Origin: Deltaproteobacteria bacterium
GTDB taxonomy: Bacteria; Desulfobacterota; GWC2-55-46; DRQE01
NCBI GenBank assembly: GCA_011371515.1
Contig: DRQE01000181.1
Coordinates: forward strand, 1 to 8,672
Direction of reading: 5' to 3'
DNA: 8,672 nt
A program made the position numbers and the translations under genes. The stretch's first letter is position 1, and every line of letters starts with the position of its first letter. Below, piece after piece: positions 6,395 through 8,672 of the stretch. The notes below the pieces were generated by a model. It saw only the letters and a list, made by a program, of their open reading frames with translations. It did not search any database and had not been told where the DNA came from.

Positions 6395-6835
6395 ATGAAA
6401 CAGAGAGTCCTTATTTTTATACTGTCCCTATTCATCCTTTCTGTAACATACGCCTTTGCAGGTGAGCACCCCGGTGAACATCCCGGTGAGGAATGGGTGG
6501 AAAAGGACAGAGTAAAAGAGGCAATCAAAGACTATATAGAGAAAGATACGGCACTTAAGGGCGGATATTTTCTCCTCTGGGACGACAAAGAAGGGCGCAC
6601 CCTGAGGCTTAAGTTCTCGAAGTTTCACAAAAAGGTAAGATACATAAAAGATGAGGGTGCATACTTTATGTGCACAGACTTTATATCCGTAGACGACAGA
6701 AGGCTCATAGATGTGGACTTCTGGCTCAAGCCCGCAGAGGACGGCACCCTCAGGGTAACTGCCATAAAGATACACAAGGTGAACAACTTCCCGAGGTTCA
6801 TATACGAGAAGGACAGGATAAAACCTGTTGAATAG
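6395..6835 (+). CDS. Small exported protein of unknown function
   Basis: A 146-residue protein with a clear Sec signal peptide: basic MKQR, hydrophobic core VLIFILSLFILSVTYA, and probable cleavage after Ala22 (TYAFA|GEHP). The mature N-terminus is a short repeat, GEHPGEHPGEEW. A compact, charged domain of about 110 residues follows, rich in alternating beta-like stretches (GRTLRLKFSKFHKKVRYI, FISVDDRRLIDVDFWLK, LRVTAIKIHKV) after an amphipathic helix (WVEKDRVKEAIKDYIEKD). There are no transmembrane segments beyond the signal, no lipobox and one cysteine (Cys93 or so), so a soluble periplasmic or secreted protein is likely in a Gram-negative cell. I do not recognise the family. The His and acidic residues at the mature N-terminus could bind metal, but that is speculation. 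The start is well supported by GGAGG at 6-nt spacing. It appears to be transcribed alone. Confidence 0.85.
   Translation: MKQRVLIFILSLFILSVTYAFAGEHPGEHPGEEWVEKDRVKEAIKDYIEKDTALKGGYFLLWDDKEGRTLRLKFSKFHKKVRYIKDEGAYFMCTDFISVDDRRLIDVDFWLKPAEDGTLRVTAIKIHKVNNFPRFIYEKDRIKPVE
6461..6496 (+). repeat. Three 12-bp tandem units within the exported-protein gene
   Basis: Two near-identical 12-bp units, GGTGAGCACCCC and GGTGAACATCCC, are followed by a degraded third, GGTGAGGAATGG. They encode GEHP-GEHP-GEEW at the mature N-terminus. Synonymous differences between units suggest an older duplication kept at the protein level. Confidence 0.6.
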
Positions 6836-6875
6836 AGGCTGACAGGGTTTTCGCCTGTGAAACCACAAATTGAAT

Positions 6876-6904
6876 TTGACTTATATCAGTTCTTCCTGTA
6901 TAAT
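6876..6904 (+). promoter_or_regulatory. Promoter of rpsU
   Basis: TTGACT (6876-6881), a 17-bp spacer and a perfect TATAAT (6899-6904) form a strong sigma70-type promoter. The start would be near 6911, giving a leader of about 60 nt. A small CCGG-N7-CCGG element (6920-6934) sits in the leader and could form a 4-bp hairpin. The rest of 6836-6969 shows only a weak ACAGG/CCTGT hairpin (6842-6858) after the exported-protein gene. Confidence 0.8.
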
Positions 6905-6969
6905 AGGGCTTCTTAAAAACCGGTTATAGTCCGGCATAATATTCAGTAAAGAGGCGAGGGGGTGAATTT

Positions 6970-7176
6970 TTGACAGAGGTTAAGGTAATCGACGATCAGT
7001 TAGAGAAGGCTTTAAAGGTACTGAAACGCAAACTTGCCCAGGATGGCACTTTCAAGGAGATAAAGAAGAGAAGATATTACGAAAAGCCCAGTGTTAAGAG
7101 AAAAAGAAAGCGTCAGGAGGCACAGAAGCGCAGGCTAAAGGCACTCAAAAAGGCGGCCAAAAGGGCACAGGAGTAA
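6970..7176 (+). CDS. rpsU: Small ribosomal subunit protein S21 (bS21)
   Basis: A 68-residue highly basic protein of the 30S subunit, located near the anti-Shine-Dalgarno end of 16S rRNA, where it helps initiation. VKVIDDQLEKALKVLKRKLAQDG, then FKEIKKRRYYEKPSVKRKRKRQEA, is the S21 family pattern; the C-terminal third is almost all Lys, Arg and Ala. The start is TTG at 6970, preceded by AGGGGGTG with 5-nt spacing; no ATG or usable GTG gives this frame. A rare start codon with a strong Shine-Dalgarno sequence may limit expression. It has its own promoter at 6876-6904 and converges on acsA, with 66 bp between the genes and no convincing intrinsic terminator there. Confidence 0.95.
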   Translation: MTEVKVIDDQLEKALKVLKRKLAQDGTFKEIKKRRYYEKPSVKRKRKRQEAQKRRLKALKKAAKRAQE

Positions 7177-7242
7177 AGAGGGGATGATTACTTAAAAGGG
7201 CATCTGTGTCCGAAAAAGGGATGGAGCAGGAGACAACCCCCG

Positions 7243-8672
7243 TTATAGCTTTCCTTTGACGAGGTGTTCCACCACCTCTGGGTCAGCAAGGGTGGAAAGG
7301 TCTCCCATATGTTCTGTATCTCCACTTGCTATCCTGCGCAGCACTCTTCGCATTATCTTTCCGCTGCGAGTCTTCGGAAGCCCCGTTGCAAACTGAATCT
7401 TGTCAGGTTTTGCAATGGGGCTTATTGTTTTTCTTATGTGTTCGGTTAGCTCCTCTCTCAGGCTATCCGAGGGCTGGAAACCCTCTTTGAGCACCACATA
7501 GGCATATATACCTTCGCCCTTGACCTCGTGGGGGAAGCCCACGACGGCTGCCTCGCTCACCGCAGGATGTGCCACGAGAGCGCTCTCTATCTCTGCGGTG
7601 CCCAGCCTGTGGCCCGATACATTGAGAACATCGTCTATACGGCCCATGAGCCACCAGTAGCCGTCCTCATCGAGTCGAGCGCCATCGCCACTCAAGTAGT
7701 AGCCGGGAAAACGGCTGAAGTAGACCTCTTTAAGCCTTTTGTTGCCCTCGTCACCGAACATACCCCGAAGCATTCCGGGCCATGGTTTTTCTATCACAAG
7801 GTAGCCACCCTCCTTGGTCTCTTTACCCTCCTCATCGAGTATCTTTGGCACCACCCCGAAGAAGGGTTTTCCAGCAGAGCCCGGCTTAAGAGGGGTTGCC
7901 CCCGGAAGGGGGGTTATGAGGATTCCGCCTGTTTCTGTCTGCCACCATGTGTCAACTATGGGAAGTTTGCCACCACCCACGACCTCGTGGTACCACATCC
8001 ATGCCTCAGGGTTTATGGGCTCACCCACTGTGCCCAGAAGTCTGAGGCTTGAGAGGTCGTGCTTCTTTACCCACTCATCACCAAACCGCATAAGGGCCCT
8101 TATGGCCGTTGGTGCGGTATAAAGAATGTTCACCTTATACTTGTCCACTATCTGCCAGAAACGATCAGGCGCAGGATAGGTGGGCACACCTTCGAATATA
8201 AGTGAGGTCGCCCCACAGGCAAGCGGCCCATAGACTATGTAGCTGTGGCCCGTAACCCAGCCTATGTCGGCGGTGCAGAAGTAGATGTCCTCGTCATGGT
8301 AGTCGAAGACCCACTTGAAGGTAAGCGCAGTATATACCATGTATCCACCGGTTGTGTGGACCACACCCTTGGGTTTTCCCGTAGAACCACTGGTGTAGAG
8401 GATAAAGAGTGTGTCTTCAGAGTCCATCTCTTCTGGTGGAAAGTGGCTTCCATCGAACCTTTCGACTGCCTCGTGCCACCAGATGTCTCTGTCAGGGGTA
8501 ATGTTCACCTCCGCCCCTGTCCTTCTTACGACTATTACATGCTCCACTGTGGGGCAGTCCTTGAGAGCGATGTCACTGTTCTCCTTTAGCGGTATGGTCT
8601 TTCCCCCTCTTATGCCCTGATCAGCTGTTATGAGGAGCTTTGCCCTGCTATCGTTTATTCTTTCCTTCAAAG
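7243..8672 (-). CDS. acsA: AMP-forming acetyl-CoA synthetase, C-terminal 476 residues (5' end beyond window)
   Basis: The enzyme activates acetate with ATP to acetyl-AMP and then acetyl-CoA, in the cytoplasm. The frame runs off the right edge; about 175 N-terminal residues are missing judging from the usual length of about 650. In the fragment (Leu at 8670 as residue 1) are the ATP-binding loop [11 protein letters not shown] (92-102), [10 protein letters not shown] (240-249), YLSGDGA (325-331), the hinge and nucleotide motif [13 protein letters not shown] (343-355), and [11 protein letters not shown] (432-442) with catalytic Lys438. That Lys is the residue known to be acetylated by Pat-type enzymes and freed by CobB-type sirtuins. 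The Trp pair in [10 protein letters not shown] includes the one known to shorten the acyl pocket, supporting acetate over longer acids. The apparent start at 8670 is internal TTG (Leu), not a real start. All motifs are intact. Confidence 0.96.
   Translation of the reverse strand, partial: LKERINDSRAKLLITADQGIRGGKTIPLKENSDIALKDCPTVEHVIVVRRTGAEVNITPDRDIWWHEAVERFDGSHFPPEEMDSEDTLFILYTSGSTGKPKGVVHTTGGYMVYTALTFKWVFDYHDEDIYFCTADIGWVTGHSYIVYGPLACGATSLIFEGVPTYPAPDRFWQIVDKYKVNILYTAPTAIRALMRFGDEWVKKHDLSSLRLLGTVGEPINPEAWMWYHEVVGGGKLPIVDTWWQTETGGILITPLPGATPLKPGSAGKPFFGVVPKILDEEGKETKEGGYLVIEKPWPGMLRGMFGDEGNKRLKEVYFSRFPGYYLSGDGARLDEDGYWWLMGRIDDVLNVSGHRLGTAEIESALVAHPAVSEAAVVGFPHEVKGEGIYAYVVLKEGFQPSDSLREELTEHIRKTISPIAKPDKIQFATGLPKTRSGKIMRRVLRRIASGDTEHMGDLSTLADPEVVEHLVKGKL

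Noticed and set aside
6842..6858. ACAGG/CCTGT hairpin as terminator of the exported-protein gene
   Set aside because: Only 5 bp with no following T-run.
6970..6975. TTGACA at the rpsU start as a promoter -35
   Set aside because: No -10-like hexamer lies 16-18 bp downstream; the match comes from the TTG start codon and following codons.
7177..7242. Terminator between convergent rpsU and acsA
   Set aside because: Only 4-5 bp stems with large loops (for example GATG/CATC, GGGG/TCCC) are seen; not good enough to annotate, although T-runs occur on the minus strand.
1..8672. CRISPR array, insertion sequence or integrase-type mobile element
   Set aside because: No spaced direct repeats, no transposase or integrase frames and no terminal inverted repeats were seen. 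The tRNA-Cys 3' end is intact and I saw no obvious duplicated copy as an attachment site.

Overview
This is an ordinary chromosomal segment from a bacterium. DnaA, ClpB, ribosomal protein S21, tRNA-Cys with an encoded CCA and an AMP-forming acetyl-CoA synthetase are all bacterial-type. Base composition looks near 50% GC, with frequent ATA and AGG/AGA codons and strong sigma70-like promoters. The mix of genes would fit a Gram-negative, possibly thermophilic or sulfur/metal-cycling lineage such as Nitrospirota or Desulfobacterota. That placement is only an impression; no gene here fixes the phylum.

Layout, left to right. Positions 1-657 carry the N-terminal half of dnaA (leftward, cut by the window edge). 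Just upstream is a compact cluster of three DnaA boxes (669-699) and a candidate promoter. Next come gdhA (glutamate dehydrogenase family, 771-2012) and clpB (disaggregase, 2095-4707), both leftward. A small CI-type helix-turn-helix regulator (4803-5261, leftward) follows. It is divergent from a CI/LexA-like HTH-S24 peptidase repressor (5421-6086, rightward). The 159 bp between them holds two opposed promoters, a 15-bp palindrome and a perfect 10-bp inverted repeat whose arms straddle the rightward promoter.

Further right are a tRNA-Cys(GCA) gene (6191-6266, leftward) with its own consensus promoter and terminator, a small secreted protein of unknown function (6395-6835, rightward), rpsU for ribosomal protein S21 (6970-7176, rightward, TTG start), and the C-terminal three quarters of acsA (7243-8672, leftward, 5' end outside the window).

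Most genes are housekeeping: replication initiation, protein quality control, nitrogen and acetate metabolism, translation. They look like separate transcription units, although no clear terminator separates clpB, gdhA and dnaA, so read-through is possible. The unusual part is the divergent regulator pair at 4803-6086. It has the form of a phage-type bistable or SOS-responsive switch but has no other phage genes beside it, so it may be a prophage remnant or a domesticated stress switch placed directly upstream of clpB.
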